From Lactobacillus sp. (lineage in GTDB: Bacteria > Bacillota > Bacilli > Lactobacillales > Lactobacillaceae): a DNA stretch of 64,000 nt. A model generated the notes under the pieces. It saw only the letters and a list, made by a program, of their open reading frames with translations. It had not been told where the DNA came from and made no database searches. A program made the translations under genes and the position numbers. Positions 15,219 to 24,851 of the stretch are shown here, piece after piece (positions within the stretch are counted from its first letter, which is position 1; each line of letters opens with the position of its first letter). Location: assembly GCA_022484695.1 (NCBI GenBank), contig JAKVKU010000011.1:1-64000 (forward strand). The letters are read 5' to 3'.

Positions 15219-18200
15219 ATGGCAGGAAATATTAAAGGTATCACGATTGAGATCAATGGCGATACGACCAAACTTGATAAGGCTTTATCCAATGTGGAAT
15301 CAAGTACAAAGTCTGTCAATACCGAGCTTAGACAAGTCAATGGTTTACTTAAATTCAATCCTGGCAATACCGACTTGATTGCCCAAAAGCAAGAATTACT
15401 GGCCAAGCAAGTTCAAAACACCAGTCAAAAATTGGATACTTTAAAACAAGCCCAGGCACAAGTTGAAGCTCAGTTTGCCAGTGGTGATCTGGGAGAAGAC
15501 AAGTACCGGGCTTTTCAAAGGGAGCTTATTGCCACTGAAGGGAAGCTGGCTTCTTACAAAGGCCAATTGAACGAAGCTAAAAATGCCCAGTCTGGGTATG
15601 AAACATCCACACAACGCTTGCAGACCTTATTAAAAGCTACCGGTGGGTCCATTGATGACTATCGCGATGCCTTGGGTAATCGTTTAGTTAATGCCATTAA
15701 AGAAGGCAAGGCCAGCAGTGAACAGTTGAATCAGGCCTTTCAAAAAATCGCCCAAGAGGCCGGTGTAGCTAAAGGCGACTTAGGCCAATTAGCCAATGCT
15801 TTAGATAAATTTGATGGGACGCCTGAAGGCCTTAAAGCGACTACCAAAGAGTTAGACAACTTATCCCAGAAATCTGAAAGCTCTGGTTCAGCTTTTGCGA
15901 ATTTTAAGGATAAACTGTCTCTTGGTGCTATCGCGGGCGCCGGTGCCCAGGCCATGTCAACGCTGACTGGTGGCATTGGCGACTTGATCCACCAATCCAC
16001 GGAAGCCTCAGATGCTATTGATAAGTTCAAAGGCACCATGAAGTTTGCTGGTATTGGTGATGCCGAAATCGAGAAGGTAACCAAAGCCGTCAAAAAGTAT
16101 GCTGATGATACAGTTTATGATTTACAGACGGTAAGTAATACCACTGCCCAGCTGGCCTCTAACGGGGTCAAAAACTATGAACAGCTGACCGAAGCAGCGG
16201 GAAACTTGAACGCTGTTGCCGGCGGGAACCAAGACACTTTTAAATCAGTAGCTATGGTCCTGACGCAGACTGCTGGGGCTGGTAAGCTGACCACTGAAAA
16301 CTGGAATCAATTGGCTGATGCTATCCCTGGTGCCAGTGGGCCTTTACAAGAGGCCATGAAGAAAAATGGTGCTTATACTGGTAATTTCCGGGAAGCCATG
16401 GAGAAGGGCCAAATTTCAGCCGATGAATTCAACCAAGCTGTAACCCAGTTAGGGATGAATGATGGTGCTAAAAAGGCGGCCACTTCCACCAGTACCTTTG
16501 AGGGGGCCATTGGTAGTTTACAAGCCAATATTGTAAATGGTATTCAACAAATCATTGAAGCTATCGGCAAAGCCAACATGACCAAGCTGATCAGTGATAT
16601 CAGCAATGGTGTTGTCGGGGCTTTAAAAATCTTAGTAGAAGTTTTAAAGTTCGTTGCCGAACACGCCGATGTCTTCAAGACTATCGCGGTTGGTGTTACT
16701 GCGGCAGTTGCGGCATTCAAAGCGTTTTCCATAGTGTCCAGTATCGTAACCGCCGTATCGGCCTTTGCTACCGCCGTTAAAGGCGGCGCCGGGGCCATGG
16801 AAGCCTTGAACCTGGCGATGAATGCCAACCCAATCGGTTTGATCATCACGGCTATCACGGCAGTGGTGGCGGCTTTGGTCTATTTCTTCACGCAGACCGA
16901 GACAGGCCGACAACTCTGGAGCCAATTTGTTGATTGGTTGAAGCAGGCCTGGGAAAGTATCAAAGAAGTTGCCCAGACTGTATGGGAAGCGGTGTCAAAT
17001 GCCGTTAAGAATGCGGTCAATGGGGTCCAGGAGGTTTGGGGCGGTATCACCGAGTTCTTCTCAAACCTCTGGACCGGTATCGTAAATGTGGCCACAACGG
17101 CCTGGCAGGGATTTACAACGCTGATTGCCCCAGTGGTGGATGCCCTGAAAGAATTATTTGGGACTTTGGGCGAGTTCTTTACGAATTTATGGAATGGTAT
17201 TGTGGAAGTTGCTACCACGGTGTGGAACAATTTAGCCGCCGTGTTAGGCCCTATCTGGGATAGTATCGTGAACATTGCCCAGACAATCTGGAATGGGCTA
17301 AGTACCTTTTTCAGTACCTTGTGGGATGGGGTTTCTGCTTACTTCCAAACAGTGTGGAATGCCATCACGGCTTTCTTAACGCCTGTTTGGGACGGTATCG
17401 TGTCAGCGGCTAAAACCATCTGGGATGGCATCAAAGATTACTTCAGTGGATTATGGGACGCCGTTAAAGCCGTGTTCGAGGCCGCCTGGGACATAATCAA
17501 GACGGTCGTAGAAACGGCCATCGGCGTGGTGGCTGGTATCATCAAGACCATCACAGATGCCATTAAGGGCGACTGGAGTGCTGTCTGGGAAGATATCAAA
17601 GGTATCATTCAAACAGTCTGGGACGGCATTAAATCCGTTGTTGGTACGGCCATCAATGCGGTCAAAGATGTTATAACCAGTGTTTGGAATGGCGTTAAAG
17701 ACTTGACCTCCTCAATTTGGGACGGTATTAAATCCGTTGTATCCGGGGTTTGGGACGGCTTAAAGGCCGCAGCCAGTACAGTGTTCAATGCCATTAAATC
17801 TACCGTTTCCGATGTGTGGAATAGCATTAAATCCGTGACCTCAGATATTTGGAATGGTGTTAAGTCCACCATCGATAACGTTTGGAGCGGGATAAAGTCT
17901 GGTGTTTCTGACGCCATCAACACCGTGAAGTCTACGATTTCAGACGTTTGGAACGGCATCAAGTCCACAACCGAAAGTGTTTGGAATGGCATCAAAGAAG
18001 CAATATCCGGGCCTATCAATGGGGCCAAGGACTTGGTAAGGGATGTGATTGACCGGATAAAGAGTTTCTTTGATTTTAAAATCACTTGGCCACATATCCC
18101 ATTACCTCACTTTACTGCCAGTGGTTCGGCTAACCCCTTAGATTGGATCAAGGGGGAAGGCATTCCAAGCATTGGCATTGACTGGTACGCTAAAGGCGGT

Positions 18201-18470
18201 ATTTTGACCAAACCAACGGTATTTTCTGGTAATGGTAACAATCTATCCGTGGGCGGTGAAGCTGGCCCAGAAGGGGTTATCCCCCTGAATAAAGACACTT
18301 TAGCGGCAATTGGTCAAGGTATCGCGGATGCCTCTGATTCAAGTACGGCAACGACTATCAACTTAACTGTTTACGGTTCTTTAGACACGGCCACTGCACG
18401 TAAATGGGCCAATGTGTTGGCAGTTGAATTACAGCGGGCTCAAAAACGTGGCAATCTGGGGGGTGTTTAA
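15219..18470 (+). CDS. Tape measure protein
   Basis: 1083-aa protein that sets tail length and passes through the tail tube. Residues 1-250 are charged coiled coil (GNTDLIAQKQELLAKQ, KSVNTELRQVNGLLKFNPG). A TMP core domain follows (VSNTTAQLASNG, LTTENWNQLADAIPG), with hydrophobic segments near ~490-560 (AVAAFKAF, LIITAITAVVAALVYF). From ~564 to ~947 it has tandem 11-residue repeats of the VWNGIKSVV/IWDGIKSVT type with regularly spaced Trp. At the usual ~0.15 nm per residue the predicted tail length is about 160 nm. The start ATG follows GTGAGGTGAG. Confidence 0.95.
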   Translation: MAGNIKGITIEINGDTTKLDKALSNVESSTKSVNTELRQVNGLLKFNPGNTDLIAQKQELLAKQVQNTSQKLDTLKQAQAQVEAQFASGDLGEDKYRAFQRELIATEGKLASYKGQLNEAKNAQSGYETSTQRLQTLLKATGGSIDDYRDALGNRLVNAIKEGKASSEQLNQAFQKIAQEAGVAKGDLGQLANALDKFDGTPEGLKATTKELDNLSQKSESSGSAFANFKDKLSLGAIAGAGAQAMSTLTGGIGDLIHQSTEASDAIDKFKGTMKFAGIGDAEIEKVTKAVKKYADDTVYDLQTVSNTTAQLASNGVKNYEQLTEAAGNLNAVAGGNQDTFKSVAMVLTQTAGAGKLTTENWNQLADAIPGASGPLQEAMKKNGAYTGNFREAMEKGQISADEFNQAVTQLGMNDGAKKAATSTSTFEGAIGSLQANIVNGIQQIIEAIGKANMTKLISDISNGVVGALKILVEVLKFVAEHADVFKTIAVGVTAAVAAFKAFSIVSSIVTAVSAFATAVKGGAGAMEALNLAMNANPIGLIITAITAVVAALVYFFTQTETGRQLWSQFVDWLKQAWESIKEVAQTVWEAVSNAVKNAVNGVQEVWGGITEFFSNLWTGIVNVATTAWQGFTTLIAPVVDALKELFGTLGEFFTNLWNGIVEVATTVWNNLAAVLGPIWDSIVNIAQTIWNGLSTFFSTLWDGVSAYFQTVWNAITAFLTPVWDGIVSAAKTIWDGIKDYFSGLWDAVKAVFEAAWDIIKTVVETAIGVVAGIIKTITDAIKGDWSAVWEDIKGIIQTVWDGIKSVVGTAINAVKDVITSVWNGVKDLTSSIWDGIKSVVSGVWDGLKAAASTVFNAIKSTVSDVWNSIKSVTSDIWNGVKSTIDNVWSGIKSGVSDAINTVKSTISDVWNGIKSTTESVWNGIKEAISGPINGAKDLVRDVIDRIKSFFDFKITWPHIPLPHFTASGSANPLDWIKGEGIPSIGIDWYAKGGILTKPTVFSGNGNNLSVGGEAGPEGVIPLNKDTLAAIGQGIADASDSSTATTINLTVYGSLDTATARKWANVLAVELQRAQKRGNLGGV

Positions 18471-19169
18471 GTGAGACCAGGAGAATTTTATTTAAATGGC
18501 GTTTCCAGCCGTGACTTTGATATGTATATCCAGCACCGGCCCACCAGACAAACACCGGTCAGGCAGTTGACCGATGCCACGGCTAGTAATCGTAGCGGGA
18601 CCCGCTACCGGGACCGGGGTACTTATGTAAATTCAGAAATTGAGTTGTCTTTGGTGTTTTTAACCCGGCCGGATGACACGATGATCGATGCCATTTCAGA
18701 GTGGTTTGACCTGGCGGAATACGGGGATTTTGTTCCCTATTATGATGAGCAGTATACCTATAAAGTCATGGTCACAAGTTCAATTGAGTTTGAAAATACC
18801 CGGTCTATGGTCAGAGCGGTCACGGCTACCGTCAAGTTTTCGGTTTTTCCTTATAAATATATGAACAACACGTTAAATACGATCCACGCAGGACAAAACC
18901 TGATGATCTTTAATCCGACAAAATATGAAGCCAAGCCCAAGATAATCTTAAAGGGCAGCGGCAATGTGAGTTTGAAAATAAATGACAGTCAATTTACCTT
19001 TGTGGGCATGCCTTACCCCTTTGAACTGGATAGTGAAAGCTTAAAAGTTTCAAAGTTGAATGTTATGCAGGAATTAGATTTTCCAGTACTGCAACCAGGT
19101 AAAAATACCATCACCACAACAGCAAGCAGTTTTGATATCATCCCAAGACTCTGGAGGCGAGCGACTTGA
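18471..19169 (+). CDS. Distal tail protein (Dit)
   Basis: 232-aa Dit, the hub protein that joins tail tube to baseplate. The N-terminal FYLNGVSSRDFDMYIQHRP, central RYRDRGTYVNSEIEL and FSVFPYKY are typical of Gram-positive siphophage Dit proteins. Start is GTG at 18471, a single base after the tape measure stop codon. Overlaps the next gene by 4 bases. Confidence 0.9.
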   Translation: MRPGEFYLNGVSSRDFDMYIQHRPTRQTPVRQLTDATASNRSGTRYRDRGTYVNSEIELSLVFLTRPDDTMIDAISEWFDLAEYGDFVPYYDEQYTYKVMVTSSIEFENTRSMVRAVTATVKFSVFPYKYMNNTLNTIHAGQNLMIFNPTKYEAKPKIILKGSGNVSLKINDSQFTFVGMPYPFELDSESLKVSKLNVMQELDFPVLQPGKNTITTTASSFDIIPRLWRRAT

Positions 19170-21247
19170 GCAAACAAACTGCTATTGCGCTGTATCCTAA
19201 AGATACAACCAAGTTTGTTGGTCAAGGATACGGCATTCTGGCTGATACCTATTCAGCAACAACAACAGAATCAGCAGAAGAAAATGGCAACATCAAATAT
19301 GAATTAGAATTGACCTACCCTATTGACGGGCCTTTAGCTGACAAGTTAAAAGATACGAACCTAATTAGGGTACCGGTCAGCGTCAACACAGACGCGTATC
19401 AAATTTTTGAAATATATGATTATTTAGACGACGATGCGGGAACGATGACGGTTTATGGTCAATCCTTAACTTATCGTCTTTTTAATTTACCCTTTGATAA
19501 CGGTGGCAACATTGTCAGGTCTGGCGGCGTTAATGATGTGTTGAACTATGCAAAATCTTTGGTACCCCAATGGCCTAGCGGGGCGTCTTTGGTAACGGAT
19601 ATCCCCGACAACATAAAAGTTGAAGACCAATTCAACAATTTTGGGGATTTTTTAAACCGTTTGGTGGCCATGGTAAAGGGCGAAGTCCAATACGATAACG
19701 GCGTGTGGAAACTTCTGAAAAAGCGTGGTGCTGATTCTGGTATCACCTTAAGAGATGACAAGAACACGGTGGGCCTCCAGATAAAATACACCTATGACGA
19801 GATAATCAACCGGGTGATCCCCGTGTGGCAAAATCCTGATAAGGGAGCTGACGAAAGTAACAAAGAAATAGTCGGCCGCCCCATTATCAGCAAAGACCCT
19901 TTTAAGTATTACGGTTATTGGCGTGGCAAGACTATCAAGGTGGACAGTCAAGCCGACACCGTGGGCTATTTTGACAAGAACCCAATAGACAAGCCCAAGA
20001 TAACGGCTACTATCCGGCCTTTATTAGTTGATGAGGACTTTGATAACGTTGGTCTTTTTGATTACGTTCAGATTTATAACCACCGCTTAAAATATCTAGC
20101 AAAATTACAGATCATTACCCGGCAGTTTGACTGCCTGAACCGTGAAGTTACTGATTTTACAGTGGGTAGCGTGGAACGTAACATCTTTGTTGCCCAAAAA
20201 CAGCAACAACAAGAACAGCAAGATGAGACTAACAAAAAAATCGATGATACTAAAGACACGATTGATAAAGAAACGGACAAGAAAATCGAAGAGTCCTCCA
20301 AGGATGATCAAGAATTCGCGCTGACTAGTGCCAACGGTCGGAGTAAAAACTATTACGGCGATTCTCAACCCACTGGCAACCTTCAAGAAGGTGATATGTG
20401 GTTCAAAGGCGCGCTAAGCAATGGTGCTGTTACTATGTATAAATATGTAAATGGTAAATGGGTCGAATTGTTCCCCAAGGGCTTTGATGAAAAGCTTAGG
20501 GCTGAGATGGAAGCCAGTGACAAGGAGACTGAAGCTCAAATAAAGGCTGCGGGCTTTGCCAATGCCCAGGAATTGTTTAGAGCTGTTTCCGACAATGGCA
20601 AGCAGATAGTTTCTGTTAAAGCTAACTTTAATGGGCTGCAATCAACCGTGACGAATAACGCCAATAACACTAGCAGCAGATTTACCCAGATGAGTAATTT
20701 ATTTGATAGCAAAATTACGGACACGACCAATAACTTGTCTTCTCAAATCACGCAAAAAGTTAATAGTATCAAGCTATCTACTAGTGGTGGGTATCTATAC
20801 CTTAACGGTTCGAATGTGTATTTAGGTGGTTCAAATATTCGTATTACCGGGCAAACTTATATAGAAAACGGTGCCATTAATAATGCAGCCATTGCCAATT
20901 TAGATGCTGGGAAAATCGTATCAGGCAAGATTCACGCTATTGATATACAGGGGTCTACTATAAGCGGCGGCGAGATAAAGGGGACTACCATAAACGGTTC
21001 AACCCTATCTGGTTCTTCTACGATCAGTTTAAGTGCAGGCGGAAGAACCACAATGATATCTGGTCAGTACGGTATATCTACACCGGAATTTCAATTGACC
21101 AATGGCGGCGTTGCCAAGTTTACAGGACAGGTTGATAGTTTTGGGGTCATAAATGCAGGGGGGCGTGGCTTGGTAGCTGATTCCATTATGTATAAAGGCT
21201 ATGAACTGCGGGACTACATCTTGAACCAAATCAGAAATAATAAGTGA
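19166..21247 (+). CDS. Prophage tail endopeptidase / tail-associated protein (Tal)
   Basis: 693-aa baseplate hub and tip protein. The N-terminal ~370 residues match the prophage tail endopeptidase (gp44-like) fold (YELELTYPIDGPLADKL, DYVQIYNHR, ITRQFDCLNREVTDF). A Gln/Asp/Lys-rich coiled coil follows (~350-385), then a beta-helical C-terminus with GSTISGGEIKGTTINGSTLSG repeats. No obvious lysozyme or CHAP motif is seen, so wall-degrading activity is not claimed. Start is TTG 19166, supported by GGAGG 8 bases upstream. Confidence 0.85.
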   Translation: MSKQTAIALYPKDTTKFVGQGYGILADTYSATTTESAEENGNIKYELELTYPIDGPLADKLKDTNLIRVPVSVNTDAYQIFEIYDYLDDDAGTMTVYGQSLTYRLFNLPFDNGGNIVRSGGVNDVLNYAKSLVPQWPSGASLVTDIPDNIKVEDQFNNFGDFLNRLVAMVKGEVQYDNGVWKLLKKRGADSGITLRDDKNTVGLQIKYTYDEIINRVIPVWQNPDKGADESNKEIVGRPIISKDPFKYYGYWRGKTIKVDSQADTVGYFDKNPIDKPKITATIRPLLVDEDFDNVGLFDYVQIYNHRLKYLAKLQIITRQFDCLNREVTDFTVGSVERNIFVAQKQQQQEQQDETNKKIDDTKDTIDKETDKKIEESSKDDQEFALTSANGRSKNYYGDSQPTGNLQEGDMWFKGALSNGAVTMYKYVNGKWVELFPKGFDEKLRAEMEASDKETEAQIKAAGFANAQELFRAVSDNGKQIVSVKANFNGLQSTVTNNANNTSSRFTQMSNLFDSKITDTTNNLSSQITQKVNSIKLSTSGGYLYLNGSNVYLGGSNIRITGQTYIENGAINNAAIANLDAGKIVSGKIHAIDIQGSTISGGEIKGTTINGSTLSGSSTISLSAGGRTTMISGQYGISTPEFQLTNGGVAKFTGQVDSFGVINAGGRGLVADSIMYKGYELRDYILNQIRNNK

Positions 21248-21252
21248 GGTAA

Positions 21253-21432
21253 ATGATGGATAATAACTACGTTGAACAAAAAGTAACAGCGAAAGCCATT
21301 CAAGAATTGAGTTTACAGCTTGGCCAGGCGATATTCGAAAAAGCTCAATTGTCTGCTCAAATTGAAGCATTGCAAAAGGAAAATGAAAAACTAAAACAGG
21401 AGGCCGACAAAGATGAGTCTGAAAACAACTAA
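21253..21432 (+). CDS. Small coiled-coil phage protein
   Basis: 59-aa ORF between the tail endopeptidase and the next small gene, preceded by GTGAGGT (ATG at 21253 or 21256). It starts MMDNNYVEQKVTAKAIQEL and continues with a heptad pattern, ALQKENEKLKQE, ending DESENN. Its last 20 bases overlap the next start, and its 3' end carries that gene's AGGAGG site, so it is translationally coupled. Function not recognised; a short coiled coil here could be a baseplate or fibre assembly helper. Confidence 0.7.
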   Translation: MMDNNYVEQKVTAKAIQELSLQLGQAIFEKAQLSAQIEALQKENEKLKQEADKDESENN

Positions 21433-21619
21433 GAACACAAATTATACCGGCACGGTCAGCGTAGACGATAAACCAGTGGTCAATCTTTATTACTCCATTG
21501 GTGAAGATGGGACAAGCTCCTATAACGAACAAATTCAGGACCGAACACTTTATGATGCCAATAAGGTCGCTGTTAAGAAAGACATTTCTGATTTTAGGGA
21601 TAAAGTCGAGGAGGTTTAA
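21413..21619 (+). CDS. Small conserved phage protein of unknown function
   Basis: 68 aa, starting MSLKTTKNTNYTGTVSVDD, with PVVNLYYSIGEDGTSSYNEQIQD. AGGAGG precedes the start. Proteins of this size and character are regularly found just before the baseplate/fibre gene in Lactobacillus phages. No domain or function is recognised; a structural role in the baseplate is possible from position only. Confidence 0.7.
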   Translation: MSLKTTKNTNYTGTVSVDDKPVVNLYYSIGEDGTSSYNEQIQDRTLYDANKVAVKKDISDFRDKVEEV

Positions 21620-21622
21620 GCC

Positions 21623-24370
21623 ATGGCATTAGACCAGATCTATTTAGACACGAACAAGGCCGCGCCCTTTAATCCCATTCGGTTAAAAATCAGAGAGGGA
21701 GATAAGGGTGAGGTCTTACCAGTTCAACTATCGGCTAACTTTGCGGTGCAAGATGTACGCAGTACGCCCAAAGCATTCTATGCTGAAAAGCCTGACGGTA
21801 AGCTTATCGCAGATAAGAATACAGCACACTTCACGGAAGCCAGTCAAACTGGCTTTTTTAATTATCATTTTCCTGATGAGATTTATCAGTCTGCTGGGTC
21901 TATTACCAAAGCCTATTTTACTGTTGGTTACCAGGAATCAACCAGCAACTTTCAAATTTCTGTGTTGCGGAAGGCAGGGTCTGCGGAGGAGTCTGATAAT
22001 TACATTACAGATGCCGAAGTGATCATTGATAACATCAAATCTCAAAACAAAGCCGCTGGGGACGTTTTACAGGACAGCCGGAATAAGTTTAGCGAAATCG
22101 ATAAGGGCTGGAATGACCGAAAACCAAAATTGGATACAGCAATCGATAACGCGAACCGGGCGGCCAAAAGTGCTGATGACGCTCACACGGGTTTAGATAA
22201 AGTTAAGGCTGATACCGTTAAAGCAACCAGCGACGCGGCCACTCAAACGACTTTAGCCAAAACGGCTACAGACAGTGCCAACGCGGCGGCTACTAACGCA
22301 AGAAATAGTGCGAACCAAGCCGACACCGCAGCTTCAATCGCTAACACTGCTGCCACAAGCGCCCATAATATGGCAGCTGAAACCCTAGAAGTTCGGAGAA
22401 GAACTGAAGAATTATTGACCAGCGCCCCAAACAACCCCGCCTTTAAGGGCGTAAAAGGTGACAAGGGTGATAAAGGTGATCAGGGGGTCGCCGGTACAGG
22501 TATCGCCTTGACCGGTCAACTGACCAGCACGGCGAACCTACCCAAAACTGGGGTTGGTGGAGAAGCCTATCAAATCGATGGCCGTATCTGGTATTGGGAT
22601 GTTAAACAGCTCAAGTATGTAGACGGCGGTCCTATCGTTGGCCCCAAAGGCGATAAGGGTGACAAAGGCGACACAGGGATCCAGGGCTTGAAAGGTGATA
22701 CCGGCTTAATTGGACCTAAAGGAGATAAAGGCGACACCGGTCTAATGGGCCCCCAAGGGATTAAGGGTGATAAAGGTGATACTGGGATCCAGGGACCTAA
22801 AGGGGACATCGGTTTGACTGGGCCCCAGGGTTTGAAGGGTGATACCGGACCACTTGGTCCTCAAGGTCTTAAAGGTGATCAGGGTGATAAAGGGGATCGG
22901 ACGGCCGTTTATTACGGAGATAATATTCTCGGAAATATAATTGTTGAGCAAACACCAAGAGCCGTAAATATTATGGATAAAGGATGGGCCATAGCTTCCG
23001 CAAAAACCTATGATTTTCTTATATTTGTTGAGGACGTTGTTCGGGCTGAGTATGGGGTAAGTATCCATCGTGGCGATGTATACTGGGCTACAGGCATTTA
23101 CGAAGGGAAGTACCAGGCCCGCCGTTATATGTATTCACTTAATTTGTTAGGCCCCCAAGGCGCTAAGGGCGATAAGGGTGACCGTGGTGATGGCCTCCAT
23201 ATCGATGGCGCCGCTGCTACTGTTGCGGACTTACCTAAAACGCCAACAGACGGCCAGATTTATAACGTAAACGGGACCCTCTATATTGCCAAAGGCGGCC
23301 AATGGTTATCAAGTGGGATCGTTGTGGGTGCCAAAGGTGATAAAGGAGACAAGGGTGATCCCGGACTTCAAGGTGTAAAGGGCGACACCGGGCCTCAAGG
23401 TGCTAAGGGTGAAACAGGCATCCAAGGCCCTAAAGGTGACGTTGGTGATACCGGGCCTAGAGGCCAAAAGGGTGACACCGGTCCCACTGGTCCCCAAGGC
23501 CTGAAAGGTGACAAGGGTGACAAAGGTGACAAGGCCAAGACTTATATCGCCGCAAGGGATACAAAAATCACGGACTTGACCGATGCTCGTGCCGAAATCA
23601 GCACGACAGGCACTAATCTGGATAGTGCTGTTAGCGGTGACCTGGTTATCTTTGCCGATGATATGCACGTGGGGGACAAGACCATCCACCGGGGTGATAT
23701 TTATGTCTGCTGGTATGTCACGCTTGGCATTGGTTACTTTGGGACTACCGGCGCTAATATTCTAGGGCCTAAAGGCGACAAAGGGGATAAAGGCGACATC
23801 GGTCTTAAAGGTGACCGGGGGGACGGCCTCCACATTGATGGGGTCGCCACTTCCACTGCGGACTTACCAAAAAACCCAGCTGATGGCTTGATCTATAGCG
23901 TTAGCGGCAACCTTTACTTTGCTAAGGGTGGTCAATGGAATCCTGGTGGTTCTATCGCAGGACCGAAAGGCGACAAAGGTGATACAGGTGCCACCGGGCT
24001 ACAGGGACCAAAGGGCGATACCGGTTTAACGGGTCCCCAAGGACTGAAAGGCGACACCGGTCTGCAAGGACCTAAAGGTGATACGCCAAGCATTGAGGGC
24101 TTTGTCAAATCGGCCACCATTAATGGCGGTACAGTTGTTAAAGCTGATGCCGCTGGTAACCTTGCTTTGACCGTGCCTACTCCTGATTTAAGCCCATACG
24201 TGCGGACCACTGACCTGAATGCCCGTGGGTATCAAAGTGGGGATCAAGTCAAAGCCATTATGACCACTGCCCTCAGCAAATTATCTTGGACTGGAACGCA
24301 AGCCCAATACGATGCGATGCCCGCAGACCAGAAGTCTCAATACCTGTTCATTGGCATTATAAAGGAGTAG
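21623..24370 (+). CDS. Modular collagen-like baseplate/receptor-binding fibre protein (BppU-like N-terminus)
   Basis: 915 aa. Residues 1-~125 resemble the N-terminal domain of upper baseplate proteins (BppU), e.g. IREGDKGEVLPVQLSANFAVQDV. An Ala-rich coiled coil follows (~145-255). The rest alternates collagen-like Gly-X-Y blocks ([13 protein letters not shown] type) with two kinds of small domain. Type A occurs three times (TANLPKTGVGGEAYQI..., VADLPKTPTDGQIYNV..., TADLPKNPADGLIYSV...). Type B occurs twice (YDFLIFVEDVV...IHRGDVYWA and GDLVIFADDMH...IHRGDIYV). The C-terminus (WTGTQAQYDAMP, YLFIGII) is typical of phage fibres. Likely trimeric and the main host-recognition device; block number could vary by recombination. 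GAGGAGG precedes the start. Confidence 0.85.
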   Translation: MALDQIYLDTNKAAPFNPIRLKIREGDKGEVLPVQLSANFAVQDVRSTPKAFYAEKPDGKLIADKNTAHFTEASQTGFFNYHFPDEIYQSAGSITKAYFTVGYQESTSNFQISVLRKAGSAEESDNYITDAEVIIDNIKSQNKAAGDVLQDSRNKFSEIDKGWNDRKPKLDTAIDNANRAAKSADDAHTGLDKVKADTVKATSDAATQTTLAKTATDSANAAATNARNSANQADTAASIANTAATSAHNMAAETLEVRRRTEELLTSAPNNPAFKGVKGDKGDKGDQGVAGTGIALTGQLTSTANLPKTGVGGEAYQIDGRIWYWDVKQLKYVDGGPIVGPKGDKGDKGDTGIQGLKGDTGLIGPKGDKGDTGLMGPQGIKGDKGDTGIQGPKGDIGLTGPQGLKGDTGPLGPQGLKGDQGDKGDRTAVYYGDNILGNIIVEQTPRAVNIMDKGWAIASAKTYDFLIFVEDVVRAEYGVSIHRGDVYWATGIYEGKYQARRYMYSLNLLGPQGAKGDKGDRGDGLHIDGAAATVADLPKTPTDGQIYNVNGTLYIAKGGQWLSSGIVVGAKGDKGDKGDPGLQGVKGDTGPQGAKGETGIQGPKGDVGDTGPRGQKGDTGPTGPQGLKGDKGDKGDKAKTYIAARDTKITDLTDARAEISTTGTNLDSAVSGDLVIFADDMHVGDKTIHRGDIYVCWYVTLGIGYFGTTGANILGPKGDKGDKGDIGLKGDRGDGLHIDGVATSTADLPKNPADGLIYSVSGNLYFAKGGQWNPGGSIAGPKGDKGDTGATGLQGPKGDTGLTGPQGLKGDTGLQGPKGDTPSIEGFVKSATINGGTVVKADAAGNLALTVPTPDLSPYVRTTDLNARGYQSGDQVKAIMTTALSKLSWTGTQAQYDAMPADQKSQYLFIGIIKE

Positions 24371-24377
24371 TGATCAT

Positions 24378-24842
24378 ATGGACTTTGAAAAGATTAAAGG
24401 CCTGATGACCGTGGGCAAACCCATCGCCAAGCTGTATGCTGGTGGCCGCCTTATCTGGTTTGATACTTTAACACTTTTTAACACCCCAACAACTTGGACC
24501 AGTACCAGTGGGGGTTCCCTGACCACGGGACCCATCAACGCGGCTTCTCTGGCTTCAGTCACCGGCATACAGGTCAATATCTACAGCACCATGAACTGGG
24601 CCAGTACGAAAGTGGACAATGGGGCGACCATGACCAAGGTAGCCGACAACAACTGGGCGGTTAAAATGCCCAACCCCCATGGGACTACGATAACTTTTGA
24701 CATGGGTGGCTTTTTGGGATTGAGCGAAAAGGTAAAAGTTACCCAGTCGGGAAGTGCTTATACCTTAGATTTTAGTGTGACCGGGGTCTACTTGGCCGGT
24801 AATGGGAATGTCACGATCAACTCAGTCACCACGTACAGATAG
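24378..24842 (+). CDS. Phage baseplate/tail-associated protein of unknown function
   Basis: 154 aa, starting MDFEKIKGLMTVGKPIAKLYAGGRLIW, a pattern seen in small proteins encoded after fibre genes in Lactobacillus phages. The remainder is Thr/Ser/Asn-rich and beta-strand-like (TTWTSTSGGSLTTGP, VYLAGNGNVTINSV). No catalytic motif. It could be an accessory tip or receptor-binding component; the assignment is from position and composition only. Confidence 0.65.
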   Translation: MDFEKIKGLMTVGKPIAKLYAGGRLIWFDTLTLFNTPTTWTSTSGGSLTTGPINAASLASVTGIQVNIYSTMNWASTKVDNGATMTKVADNNWAVKMPNPHGTTITFDMGGFLGLSEKVKVTQSGSAYTLDFSVTGVYLAGNGNVTINSVTTYR

Positions 24843-24851
24843 GAGGCAATC

